A stretch of DNA of 33,910 nt from a virus: positions 1 to 33,910 of the IMG/VR virus record IMGVR_UViG_3300014819_000032; one strand, 5' to 3'. Below the pieces are notes generated by a model that did no database searches, was not told the origin of the DNA, and saw only the letters and a list, made by a program, of their open reading frames with translations. Both the position numbers and the translations under genes were made by a program. Shown piece after piece: positions 9,672-16,601 of this stretch. Position 1 is the first letter of the stretch. Every line of letters begins with the position of its first letter.

Positions 9672-10172
9672 ATGTTTACTGATAAGTTTGGTCAAATTAT
9701 TTTAAATGAAAATGACTTGTGTGAATTTTACTACACAAGAATTGGGCATGATATTAAAACATGCTTAATAGACAACAAAATAGAAAATATACTAGAGTTG
9801 GATAATTTTCCAAATTTATCAGAATATATAGAATTAGATTGTACTATTGAAGAATTTGATAACTTACAACAAGATAATTTGAAAATGCCAAATTATTATA
9901 AAACTTTTGATATAGCAGAATATGTGTTAAAGCTTTGTAAAACTGAACAGGAATTACAAAGGGCAGCGCATGAATTATTATTATTTCAAGAAAAAAACAT
10001 GTTTGATTTATTGCGTTATTTAAAGTATTTGGTGGATATAATTAAAGAAAATAATATTGTTTGTGGAGTTGGTAGGGGTAGTAGTGTAGCTAGTTTTGTA
10101 TTATTTTTAATTGGGGTACATAAAATAAATTCATTATATTATGATTTACCTATAGAAGAATTTATTAAATAA
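9672..10172 (+). CDS. Truncated DnaE-like protein (DNA polymerase III alpha 'GRGS' segment)
   Basis: A 166-residue protein whose last 70 residues match the palm-entry region of C-family DNA polymerases: a helical run (ELLLFQEKNMFDLLRYLKYL), then IVCGVGRGSSVASFVLFLIG (GRGSS at 134-138), then the equivalent of the IDPL...F region. It stops just before the place where PDxDxDF with the catalytic aspartates should follow, so it cannot be a polymerase by itself. The same GRGS region is present again in the larger polymerase at 31025-32725, so this is a paralogue and not its missing half. It may bind nucleotides or regulate the polymerase. It has no Shine-Dalgarno and may be translated from a leaderless mRNA. 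Confidence 0.7.
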   Translation: MFTDKFGQIILNENDLCEFYYTRIGHDIKTCLIDNKIENILELDNFPNLSEYIELDCTIEEFDNLQQDNLKMPNYYKTFDIAEYVLKLCKTEQELQRAAHELLLFQEKNMFDLLRYLKYLVDIIKENNIVCGVGRGSSVASFVLFLIGVHKINSLYYDLPIEEFIK

Positions 10173-10178
10173 TAAATA
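10171..10178 (+). promoter_or_regulatory. Late-promoter-like element (AATAAATA)
   Basis: AATAAATA ends 19 nt before the ATG at 10197 and overlaps the stop of the preceding gene. A strong Shine-Dalgarno (aaggag, 10185-10190) lies between it and the ATG. Confidence 0.35.
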
Positions 10179-10196
10179 ACACTCAAGGAGATTTAT

Positions 10197-10544
10197 ATGA
10201 AAATAAAAACAGCTTTAGGAAAGACGTTAGATATGGGCTCTCTCATTGCAAAAAATGAAAAAATGAGAGCAGTTGGGAATATGAAAGTAAATGCTAGGGG
10301 CGATACAATTGATGGTAACAACCGAGTTATTGTGCCAGCTAATGAAAAAGTAGCCAATAGTTATGCTAAAACTGTAGGTAATAGGTCTTCACATATTCAA
10401 GAAAAGAAAAAACCACCTACAAAAGTACAGCAAGCTACTCAGTTAACAAAAGAAGATTTAGAGATAAAAAAATCTTTAGATGAGTTTGACAGCGAAGATG
10501 CTGAAATAGATTTTTTAAAGGGTAAAACAAAAAACAATGAATAA
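10197..10544 (+). CDS. Hypothetical protein upstream of the GroES-like gene
   Basis: A 115-residue hydrophilic protein. The N-terminal half is basic (KTLDMGSLIAKNEKMRAVGNMKVNARGD), the middle is Lys/Pro-rich and the C-terminal third is strongly acidic (EFDSEDAEIDFLKGKT). It has no membrane segment and no recognised domain. It has the best Shine-Dalgarno in this area (aaggag, 6 nt spacing), so it is probably well expressed. It overlaps the GroES-like gene by 8 nt, suggesting coupled expression and perhaps related work in capsid folding or assembly; that is inference from position only. Confidence 0.7.
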   Translation: MKIKTALGKTLDMGSLIAKNEKMRAVGNMKVNARGDTIDGNNRVIVPANEKVANSYAKTVGNRSSHIQEKKKPPTKVQQATQLTKEDLEIKKSLDEFDSEDAEIDFLKGKTKNNE

Positions 10545-10899
10545 TTTTTTATACGATACAAAAAACATTAATAAACTTAAACCCCTATATGACACAGTTA
10601 TTGTAAGTGATATGCAGTTTGACGAAAGAATTAGTCAAGGTGGTATCGTTATACTTAACGATGATATGAAAGACTCAGGCATTAGACCAAGATGGGCAAA
10701 GGTATATGCTATTGGTCCTGATCAAAAAGACATACAGGTCGGGCAATATATTTTAATTAGTCATGGTCGTTGGACTAGGGGTGTTAAAATTGATGATGGT
10801 CAAGGGGTTAAGACCATACGTAAAGTAGATAATAATGACATACTTATGGTAAGTGATGAACCTGTTAACGATCAAACTATGAGTGATAAGGTAGTTTAA
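10537..10899 (+). CDS. GroES-like co-chaperonin (gp31 analogue)
   Basis: A 120-residue protein with the GroES/Cpn10 fold signature: KPLYDTVIVSDMQFDERISQGGIVILNDD at 15-43 matches the N-terminal strand, mobile loop and GGIV hinge of GroES, followed by a strand equivalent to KVYAIG and the QVGQYILISHG turn, ending ILMVSDE. T4 encodes gp31, which replaces GroES so that host GroEL can fold the major capsid protein; the same job is likely here. The extra C-terminal tail (NDQTMSDKVV) is not typical. It overlaps both neighbours (8 nt and 1 nt), so it is part of an operon. Confidence 0.82.
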   Translation: MNNFLYDTKNINKLKPLYDTVIVSDMQFDERISQGGIVILNDDMKDSGIRPRWAKVYAIGPDQKDIQVGQYILISHGRWTRGVKIDDGQGVKTIRKVDNNDILMVSDEPVNDQTMSDKVV

Positions 10900-11336
10900 T
10901 GGCTAAATGGCATGTAAGTACTGAGGATAAAAAGTCTGTTGAAGAACACGAATTTTGGGAAAAAGATGGAATGACCATAATTCGTGTTACAGGTTATCGT
11001 TGGGGTAGTTGGATCGTTACGACAACCAATGATGACGAACCTAACTTTTCTAGAACCAGAAATCCGTTAGGGGATGAAAAAGAAGATAGTATTGACATGA
11101 ACAATTGTTATGAAAATAACATTGAGGATGTTGAATTAGAATCACTAGATGATGGTTGGTATAGTGATATTATGTATCCTGATGATTTTTTAGATGAAGA
11201 ACATATGAATGAAATTTGGGATGAAGATTCATATGAGGGATGGGAAAGAGAAGGTTGGATACAGACAGAAACAGAGTGTTGGGTAAGTTGTAATTTAATT
11301 TGTGAAAAAATTGAGGACAAAAATGAAGTGGTTTAA
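10899..11336 (+). CDS. Trp-rich, strongly acidic conserved phage protein
   Basis: A 145-residue protein with a pronounced negative charge in its second half (runs such as NNIEDVELESLDDGWYSD and DDFLDEEHMNEIWDEDSYEG) and about ten tryptophans. The N-terminal 50 residues (MAKWHVSTEDKKSVEEHEFW, then RVTGYRWGSWIVTT) look like a small beta domain. Comparable acidic Trp-rich proteins occur in other aquatic T4-like phages, uncharacterised as far as I know. DNA mimicry or binding of a basic partner would fit the charge but nothing shows it. It starts on the last base of the GroES-like gene (TAATG). Confidence 0.72.
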   Translation: MAKWHVSTEDKKSVEEHEFWEKDGMTIIRVTGYRWGSWIVTTTNDDEPNFSRTRNPLGDEKEDSIDMNNCYENNIEDVELESLDDGWYSDIMYPDDFLDEEHMNEIWDEDSYEGWEREGWIQTETECWVSCNLICEKIEDKNEVV

Positions 11337-11616
11337 TAAATGGTTCGCCAAAAAGTGCAAAGAAGCATTAGAAGATTCAAACAGTATAGGCAAAGAACCT
11401 GCAGCACAGCTTAATACTGTATCAGCTAGAACAGGAATTGACAGTAATGGTATGAATTTTACTGTATTTCGTGCTAATGGCGGCCATGTAATTGAAACAA
11501 GACGTTATGATAGAAAACGTGATCATAGTGATCATTCGTTACATATTATAACAGATGATAAGGATTTGGGTGAAGAAATTGGACGAATTATTACTTTTGA
11601 ACATTTAAGGAGCTAA
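11323..11616 (+). CDS. Small hypothetical protein
   Basis: A 97-residue protein when read from ATG 11323, which has gagg 8 nt upstream; a longer version from GTG 11302 lacks a ribosome site and is less likely. The N terminus is basic-aromatic (MKWFNKWFAKKCKEALED), the middle has AARTG-like small residues, and the second half forms alternating strands (FTVFRANGGHVIETRRYD, then HSLHIITDDKDLGEEIGRII). It overlaps the previous gene by 14 nt and is followed by aaggag for the next gene. The family is not known to me; it looks like a conserved small T4-like protein. Confidence 0.7.
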   Translation: MKWFNKWFAKKCKEALEDSNSIGKEPAAQLNTVSARTGIDSNGMNFTVFRANGGHVIETRRYDRKRDHSDHSLHIITDDKDLGEEIGRIITFEHLRS

Positions 11617-11620
11617 AATT

Positions 11621-12313
11621 ATGTTTACAATGAGTGAATCTTTTAACCCTGTTTATAGAACTGCTGAAGAAATAAACACTGCTATGGCAGGTGTTTATAA
11701 ATGGATGTTTTTAGCAATTAGTGTAAGTATGGGTGTAGCATTTGGAATTGGTAATAATCCAGATTTACTAAATTTCTTTTTTACAGGCGTACTAAAATGG
11801 GTTGTAATTTTTGCCCCATTGGTTGCAGTATTTGCAATTTCAATGGCATTAAATGCTAATCCGCCTAAGGAACTAGCAGTACTAATGTTAATAGGGTTTG
11901 CAGCATTAATGGGATTAAGTTTTTCTACAATTTTTGCAATTTATAAATTAGGTAGTATTTTTACTGCATTTATGGGTGCAGGTATTTTATTTGGAGTAAT
12001 GAGTTTTTATGGATACTTTACAAAAAAGAGCTTGGATAGTATCGGAAAGTTTATGTTTATTGGTCTTATCGCTATTATTCTTGCCAGTATTGTCAACATT
12101 TTCATTGGTAGTAGTTTATTCAGCATGGTTATTAGCAGTATTGCTATCATTGTCTTTTTGGGACTCACCGCCTACGACACCCAAAAAATCCGTGAAATGA
12201 TTAGTTATGAAACATCTGGAAACATGGAAGTCCAAGGAGCATTGACATTATACTTGAATTTCATTAATATATTTCTATCTTTACTACAATTATTCGGTGA
12301 AAAGAAAGAATGA
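11621..12313 (+). CDS. Bax inhibitor-1 / YccA-YbhL family membrane protein
   Basis: A 230-residue integral membrane protein with about seven hydrophobic segments covering residues 25-225. Features of the BI-1/TMBIM (UPF0005) family: N-terminal MAGVYKWMFLAISVSM, the central AALMGLSFSTIF helix, and the C-terminal LGLTAYDTQKIREM block with the conserved Asp, followed by GALTLYLNFINIFLSLLQLFG. Bacterial relatives act as pH-gated Ca2+ leak channels or interact with the FtsH membrane protease. A phage copy may modulate host membrane homeostasis or proteolysis; this is inference. A strong Shine-Dalgarno (aaggag) precedes the ATG by 8 nt. It overlaps the clamp-loader gene by 4 nt. Confidence 0.88.
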   Translation: MFTMSESFNPVYRTAEEINTAMAGVYKWMFLAISVSMGVAFGIGNNPDLLNFFFTGVLKWVVIFAPLVAVFAISMALNANPPKELAVLMLIGFAALMGLSFSTIFAIYKLGSIFTAFMGAGILFGVMSFYGYFTKKSLDSIGKFMFIGLIAIILASIVNIFIGSSLFSMVISSIAIIVFLGLTAYDTQKIREMISYETSGNMEVQGALTLYLNFINIFLSLLQLFGEKKE

Positions 12314-13239
12314 AAAATAAATTATGGGTTGAAAAGTATCGTCCTAATACAGTAGATGAGTATGTTTTTACTGATGAAAAAACTAAACAACTAGTTACAG
12401 GTTGGATCAAAGAAGAAACTATTCCTCATCTACTATTATCTGGTGATCCAGGTACTGGTAAAACTACATTAGCAAAAGTTCTCATACATGAACTTGGTAT
12501 TGAAGAATATGATATTCTTGAAATTAATGCTAGTCGTGAAAATGGTATTGATACATTACGTGAAAAAATTAATGGTTTTGTACAAACAATGCCATTTGGT
12601 AAATTTAAAGTAGTATTGTTAGATGAGGCAGATTATTTAACACAACCAAGTCAGGCTGCTTTGCGTAGTGATATGGAAACATATCACATGACTGTTCGTT
12701 ATATTTTAACATGTAACTACGAGCATAAGATTATTCCAGCATTACGTGAAAGTCGTTGTCACAAAATTCATATCGCTAGACCTGATATGACAGAGTTTAC
12801 TGCAAGGGCTGCAACTGTTCTAGTTACTGAAAATATTGATTTTGATTTAGATGTATTGGATACGTTTATAAGAGCAACATATCCAGATTTGCGTAAATGT
12901 TTAAATCAATTACAAATTAATTCAAGTACAGGAAAACTAGTAAGTCCAAACAATGATACCGCAACTGAAAATGAATTACTTTTAGCTGCTACTAATTTGT
13001 TTAAAAATGGTAAAATTTTAGAAGGTAGACAGCAATTGATGCAATATATTGCTATGTATCCTACAAGAATAGAAGAAATTTATCGTTGGATGTATGATAA
13101 TTTAGACTTATGGGGTAATACTAATGAAAAGCGTGATGCAAGCATTTTGATTATACGAAACGGGCTTGCTAACTTACCATTAGTGGGTATTCCTGAAATA
13201 AGTTTGGCAGCAACTCTTTGCGAACTTACTACACTTTGA
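12310..13239 (+). CDS. 44: Sliding-clamp loader ATPase subunit (T4 gp44-like)
   Basis: A 309-residue AAA+ protein. LWVEKYRPNTVDEYV (5-19) is the classical clamp-loader box II, the Walker A is GDPGTGKTT (45-53), the Walker B VVLLDEADYL (101-110, DEAD form), and the SRC arginine-finger motif is at 148-150. Length and motif order match T4 gp44/RFC small subunits, which load the sliding clamp (gp45) for replication and, in T4, late transcription. No T4 gp62 homologue is recognisable downstream; the next gene encodes only 88 residues. Its ATG lies inside the end of the BI-1 gene (ATGA), so translation is probably coupled. Confidence 0.9.
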   Translation: MKNKLWVEKYRPNTVDEYVFTDEKTKQLVTGWIKEETIPHLLLSGDPGTGKTTLAKVLIHELGIEEYDILEINASRENGIDTLREKINGFVQTMPFGKFKVVLLDEADYLTQPSQAALRSDMETYHMTVRYILTCNYEHKIIPALRESRCHKIHIARPDMTEFTARAATVLVTENIDFDLDVLDTFIRATYPDLRKCLNQLQINSSTGKLVSPNNDTATENELLLAATNLFKNGKILEGRQQLMQYIAMYPTRIEEIYRWMYDNLDLWGNTNEKRDASILIIRNGLANLPLVGIPEISLAATLCELTTL

Positions 13240-13278
13240 CCGCTACTTTTGTGGATGTTCAGCACACTACTTAACGAA

Positions 13279-13286
13279 ACTAAATA
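13279..13286 (+). promoter_or_regulatory. Late-promoter-like element five bases before a start codon
   Basis: ACTAAATA ends at 13286 and the ATG is at 13292, leaving five bases between. A T4-type late start site would fall on the ATG. No Shine-Dalgarno is present upstream. Confidence 0.4.
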
Positions 13287-13291
13287 ATTCT

Positions 13292-13558
13292 ATGAGATAT
13301 TTATTAATAACCTTTTTAAGAAAATCAGGTGGGCAAATTGATGAAATGGTTAAGCTAAGTAAAAAACTTAAACCAGCAGATATGCAAACATGTAATGTAA
13401 TTTTAGATTATGCCAATCAAAAGATTAACAAGTGTGTTATTGAAGGCAAAAAACTTGACACAGATTGGGATAAAATGAATACGTATTATAAAAAAATTTA
13501 TCCCCAACTTATTGAACAACTTGAAAAAGAAGCTAAGATAACGGCGATAGAAAAATAA
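13292..13558 (+). CDS. Small conserved protein following the clamp loader
   Basis: An 88-residue basic protein (MRYLLITFLRKSGGQIDEMV, then KPADMQTCNVILDYANQKINKCVIEGKKL, then YYKKIYPQLIEQLEKE). The N-terminal strand-turn and central DYANQKINKCVIEGK segment look like a small alpha/beta fold. I recall similar proteins, uncharacterised, next to replication genes in aquatic T4-like phages. T4 has gp62, the clamp-loader partner, in this position, but this is half the length and shows no convincing similarity. The absence of a Shine-Dalgarno together with the TAAATA element suggests a leaderless transcript. Confidence 0.7.
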   Translation: MRYLLITFLRKSGGQIDEMVKLSKKLKPADMQTCNVILDYANQKINKCVIEGKKLDTDWDKMNTYYKKIYPQLIEQLEKEAKITAIEK

Positions 13559-13561
13559 ATA
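13554..13561 (+). promoter_or_regulatory. Late-promoter-like element (AATAAATAC)
   Basis: AATAAATA followed by CTATAT, overlapping the stop of the preceding gene and ending 23 nt before the ATG at 13584. A Shine-Dalgarno (gggag, 13574-13578) lies between. Confidence 0.45.
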
Positions 13562-13583
13562 CTATATTAGCCGGGAGAGCATA

Positions 13584-13964
13584 ATGGGTTGGCAAGCACT
13601 TATCGTAGTAAGAAATAATACAGAATATAATATTACTGTGGCTAATGCCTCAGGTGAGATTGCTAACATTTTGCCTTCTCAACGTTATAATTATTCAATG
13701 ACAGATCCTACTCTAGCAATGACATTCAAGCTTTGGCAACAACCAAATGTTTTTTATTTACAAGGTGTGTTGAATATAAGCCCAGAAACAGGTGTATATA
13801 TTGATAGAGGAAATTTACCTGAAGATAGTCAAAATATTAGATTACGTGCAGATGTGAATGGTACAGATTATTTACAGGAAACTAATGGTGGTAGTAAAGT
13901 TATTGAGTATAATGATTTTCCAAATGGAGCTACAATTAATTTAAGATATGAGAACGGGGCATAA
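13584..13964 (+). CDS. Hypothetical beta-rich protein, possibly virion-associated
   Basis: A 126-residue protein with alternating hydrophobic strands (MGWQALIVVRNNTEYNITV, then MTFKLWQQPNVFYLQGVLNI, then GATINLRYENGA) and no signal peptide. The Asn/Thr-rich beta composition resembles small capsid or tail decoration proteins. It is preceded by a late-promoter-like element and a good Shine-Dalgarno and followed directly by an intrinsic terminator, so it may be a single-gene late unit. I do not recognise the family. The stop codon lies in the loop of the terminator hairpin. Confidence 0.68.
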   Translation: MGWQALIVVRNNTEYNITVANASGEIANILPSQRYNYSMTDPTLAMTFKLWQQPNVFYLQGVLNISPETGVYIDRGNLPEDSQNIRLRADVNGTDYLQETNGGSKVIEYNDFPNGATINLRYENGA

Positions 13965-13976
13965 GCCCCGTTTTTT
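13953..13976 (+). terminator. Intrinsic terminator overlapping a stop codon
   Basis: A perfect 8-bp stem AACGGGGC/GCCCCGTT with a 4-base loop (ATAA) followed by T4. The loop contains the TAA stop of the preceding gene. The T run also holds the stop codon of the convergent PhoH gene on the other strand. Confidence 0.88.
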
Positions 13977-14793
13977 ACGCATATAATTTTAAAATATGTT
14001 CAATTATATGGTGCCTTCTGATATCTTCTACTTTAAATTCGCAAGTAACAAGACCATCAATCTTTAGTGTTTTGAGTTTATTTTTAAGGTCTAATAAACC
14101 ATTTTGAGTACCTTTTCTATCAGTTTGTTCTATATCTCCTGTAATAACTATTTTACTTCCATATCCAATTCTTGTCATTAACATTTTTAATTGACTTGGA
14201 GTTGCATTTTGAGCTTCATCTAATATTACCCAACTATTATTAAAATTTCTACCGCGGCAAAATGCTAACGGTGTTATTTCAATAATTTGTTCCTCAAACA
14301 TATGATTTATGTCCTTGGCTGTATAATATTCACGTAAAATGTCAAGTAAAGGTCTTACCCAAGGTTCCATTTTTTGGTTTAGATCACCTGGTAAAAACCC
14401 ATGCTTTTCATCATCTACTGTTACAGCTGGTCTTGTCAAAATGATCTTATCACAATCTTTTTCTCTTAACGCTTTTATTGCAGTAAGCATAGCCAAATAT
14501 GTTTTACCAGTACCAGCTGGCCCTGAAACTACAACAATATCTGTTGTTGGATCAGTTAAGTGGTCAAGGTAAATTTTTTGGTTTTCGCTTTGCGCTTTGA
14601 TAACAACAGATCGTCTATTTTTTATAGCATAAGTTGCTTGATTGAAATCTATTGTTTTTGATTGATTCATATAAAATGTATTTGATTCATCTAGACTGGC
14701 AATGTAGTTTTGTTTACTATCTTGTTTTCTTAAAGCTCCAGTTTTTCTTTTACCCAAATTAAACTCTCCCTTTTGTATTGTGATTGTACTCAC
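13975..14793 (-). CDS. phoH: PhoH-like P-loop ATPase
   Basis: A 272-residue protein with the PhoH domain: Walker A GPAGTGKT (91-98), the RPAV...KHGFLPGDL motif after it (121-137), GRNFNNSWVILDEAQNATP with Walker B DEAQ (192-195), and TGDIEQTDR near 220. PhoH homologues are frequent in marine phages; RNA-related ATPase activity and a link to phosphate stress have been proposed, but the phage function is unsettled. The likely start is GTG 14793 since no other Met occurs before residue 42. It is one of three minus-strand genes here, convergent with the previous unit and divergent from the next. TAAATA lies five bases before the GTG and there is no Shine-Dalgarno. Confidence 0.9.
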   Translation of the reverse strand: MSTITIQKGEFNLGKRKTGALRKQDSKQNYIASLDESNTFYMNQSKTIDFNQATYAIKNRRSVVIKAQSENQKIYLDHLTDPTTDIVVVSGPAGTGKTYLAMLTAIKALREKDCDKIILTRPAVTVDDEKHGFLPGDLNQKMEPWVRPLLDILREYYTAKDINHMFEEQIIEITPLAFCRGRNFNNSWVILDEAQNATPSQLKMLMTRIGYGSKIVITGDIEQTDRKGTQNGLLDLKNKLKTLKIDGLVTCEFKVEDIRRHHIIEHILKLYA

Positions 14794-14798
14794 AAATG

Positions 14799-14806
14799 TA
14801 TTTACG
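14799..14806 (-). promoter_or_regulatory. Late-promoter-like element five bases before the PhoH start
   Basis: On the minus strand CGTAAATA ends at 14799 and the GTG begins at 14793. No Shine-Dalgarno is visible. The spacing is identical to that at 13292 and 30145. Confidence 0.4.
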
Positions 14807-14852
14807 ATAACTAAATTGATAAAGTTGTCATAGTTAAAGCACGTTTATTATA

Positions 14853-14899
14853 GATAAATAATAGGCTAAGGTTTATTCCTAGTTTAAATTAGATAAATA
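14853..14899 (+). promoter_or_regulatory. Two late-promoter-like GATAAATA elements
   Basis: GATAAATA occurs at 14853-14860 and again at 14892-14899 (followed by CTATATG). The downstream copy ends five bases before the ATG at 14904, so its predicted start site is the ATG; the upstream copy would give a leader of about 40 nt. No Shine-Dalgarno precedes the ATG. Confidence 0.5.
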
Positions 14900-14903
14900 C
14901 TAT

Positions 14904-15518
14904 ATGGGAATCAAAAGAGCAGATAACTTTTTTAATGATGTTAATTTTATTAGCATCGTAGATAACGTCAAAGGCATATTTACTAGCGACGGTATAATGT
15001 CCACATTACTTGATTTTGAAAGGGTATTGGACGAAGCCGACATATATGCTTTTAAAAATTGGATCGTAGGCGAGTTAGTTGATGGTCCTAATTTAGGTCG
15101 TTATAATGTAAAATGTACATTTATGTGGCCCAAAAACTTAATGCCTGATCCAAGGGGTGCTAAACGATTATTGGCTATTGGGTGCAAATTGACATTTGCT
15201 AAATCTAAGATAAAAGTACCTATTGAAGTTAAAGATTATGAAGATTTTGTACCTGGCACAAAATATCCTAAAATGGTAGAAAAACCAGTTTGGTTTGTAG
15301 AAATTGAAATTCCATTGGAATTAATGGATGATATTAAAGAAGGTTCTATTGATATTGCAGATCAAACCATTGACTTAGATGAAATAGAAGATGCTTATAA
15401 TAAAGATTTAGAAAAGGAAGGGGCTACCCAAGAAAACCAAGGTGACCAGCAAAATATGAATCCTGAAGAACAGGGTATGGCTAGCCCAACAATGTCACAA
15501 CCTCAGACGGGAATGTAA
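14904..15518 (+). CDS. Conserved phage protein, possibly virion-related
   Basis: A 204-residue protein beginning MGIKRADNFFNDVNFISIVD. The first 160 residues look like a compact alpha/beta domain with MWPKNLMPDPRGAKRLLAIGCKL near 71-93 and a Trp-Phe-Val-Glu strand pattern near 130-140. The tail (from 170) is acidic then Gln/Asn/Met/Pro-rich and probably disordered. It forms an operon with the next two genes (gaps of 1 nt). I recall similar uncharacterised proteins from T4-like aquatic phages; the neighbouring holin-like gene and late-type promoters suggest late expression. Function is unknown. Confidence 0.72.
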   Translation: MGIKRADNFFNDVNFISIVDNVKGIFTSDGIMSTLLDFERVLDEADIYAFKNWIVGELVDGPNLGRYNVKCTFMWPKNLMPDPRGAKRLLAIGCKLTFAKSKIKVPIEVKDYEDFVPGTKYPKMVEKPVWFVEIEIPLELMDDIKEGSIDIADQTIDLDEIEDAYNKDLEKEGATQENQGDQQNMNPEEQGMASPTMSQPQTGM

Positions 15519-15519
15519 T

Positions 15520-16065
15520 ATGAAAGACAAGCTATTATTAGAAGGTCTTGATTACCACGATATGATAGGACAAATTGAACCAAAGGTTACAGTGGATGAA
15601 TATGCTGCTAAAATGGGTAAAGATAGTGATATTGTAACTATAACATTTACTGTTAATAGTAAATTAGCGGGAGATGATTTAGTTGGTTGGCTTGAGCGTG
15701 GATATGATTATATCCTCGATGCAAGTATTAGCGATGGTGAAATTGAACCTGGTAAATATTTAGTATTTGCAGAAATGAATCGTAGAACAACAGTTCCTGA
15801 ACGTATTATAAATATACTTGACGATTTACAAACATTAACAGATTTAAAATTAACTGATTGGGTTGTAAGTGTAGAAGATGAGGAACATGATGCTGATAGT
15901 GAATTATTAAAACAAGTAATGGTATTATCTCCGCATGAATATAAAAAGGACAAAGAAAAAGAAGAAGAATTAAATGAATATCGTGAATTGTCAGGGTTAG
16001 ATGTTAAAAAACTGTACGAAGATGATGAGTATATAAAAAGAATAAAATCAATGGCTGGAATGTAA
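15520..16065 (+). CDS. Conserved acidic phage protein
   Basis: A 181-residue acidic protein. The N-terminal domain (LLEGLDYHDMIGQIEPKVTVDEYAAK, then ITFTVNSKLAGDDLVGWLERGYDYILDASISDGEI) has a regular alpha/beta pattern with PGKYLVFAEMNRRTTVPERI in the middle. The C-terminal 50 residues are a charged helix (EEELNEYRELSGLDVKKLYE). It starts two bases after the preceding stop and runs two bases into the holin-like gene spacing, so all three are probably cotranscribed. The family is unknown to me; a virion assembly role is plausible from context only. Confidence 0.72.
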   Translation: MKDKLLLEGLDYHDMIGQIEPKVTVDEYAAKMGKDSDIVTITFTVNSKLAGDDLVGWLERGYDYILDASISDGEIEPGKYLVFAEMNRRTTVPERIINILDDLQTLTDLKLTDWVVSVEDEEHDADSELLKQVMVLSPHEYKKDKEKEEELNEYRELSGLDVKKLYEDDEYIKRIKSMAGM

Positions 16066-16066
16066 A

Positions 16067-16585
16067 ATGGATTTACCAAAGCGTTATACTGAAGAAGAAA
16101 TGCAAGTCATTACACGTAATGACGAGCACCATGAAGCCATTCACTCAGATAAGGAGTTTTACGAAAATATGCAACAATATAATCAAATGGCTAACCAGCA
16201 ATTAAACTTAACACAGGCTGGAAATAACGCAGCACAAAACGCAGAAGTTTTGGTAAAAAATAGTAAAGAAAGTGAAGATTGGATTAATAAAAAATGGCGT
16301 CCAAGTATGGGTTGGATGTATATGGCAGTTTGTATCACTGATTTTATTTTATTCCCAATACTTTGGTCACTATTACAGGCTTTAAGTAAAGGTCAGGTTA
16401 CAAGCCAATGGCAACCTCTTACATTAATGGGTGCTGGGTTATTTCATATTAGTATGGGTGCTATACTTGGTATCGCGGTATACGGTAGAACCAAAGAAAA
16501 ATTAGAGGGAGCACAAAACAACTCAGCCCCAGCATCACCAAATTTACCCACACCAGGTGGCGCAGGCTTGAATCCTTTTAAATAA
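16067..16585 (+). CDS. Holin-like protein (GTA_holin_3TM-type)
   Basis: A 172-residue protein. The first 70 residues are hydrophilic and Gln/Asn-rich; KKWRPSMGWMYMAVCITDFI (75-94) starts the first membrane helix (about 83-105), and a second follows at about 118-139 (LMGAGLFHISMGAILGIAVYG), ending in GRTKEKLEG. The WRPxxGW...H.SMGAILGIA...R.KEK pattern matches the holin family described from gene transfer agents and many tailed phages, which forms pores to release the endolysin. The GH19 lysin at 3210 is a possible partner. The Pro/Gly-rich C-tail is likely cytoplasmic. Confidence 0.78.
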   Translation: MDLPKRYTEEEMQVITRNDEHHEAIHSDKEFYENMQQYNQMANQQLNLTQAGNNAAQNAEVLVKNSKESEDWINKKWRPSMGWMYMAVCITDFILFPILWSLLQALSKGQVTSQWQPLTLMGAGLFHISMGAILGIAVYGRTKEKLEGAQNNSAPASPNLPTPGGAGLNPFK

Positions 16586-16596
16586 TATGTTATAAT
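16568..16596 (+). promoter_or_regulatory. Sigma-70-like promoter placing +1 at the dnaJ start codon
   Basis: TTGAAT (16568-16573), a spacer of exactly 17, and a perfect TATAAT (16591-16596). The ATG at 16602 is six bases after the -10 box. There is no Shine-Dalgarno, so a leaderless mRNA is predicted. The -35 box lies in the end of the holin-like gene. Confidence 0.65.
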
Positions 16597-16601
16597 GTTT
16601 G

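Noticed and set aside
11302-11322. GTG start for the 11323 gene
   Set aside because: ATG 11323 has gagg at proper spacing; the GTG has none. The same reasoning rejects TTG 16599, TTG 23544, GTG 28128 and TTG 32752.
13292-13558. T4 gp62 homologue
   Set aside because: Position fits, but 88 residues is less than half of gp62 and no convincing motif similarity is seen.
14794-14903. tRNA or small RNA gene in the divergent gap
   Set aside because: No cloverleaf or strong hairpin is visible; the gap is AT-rich and explained by promoter-like elements in both directions.
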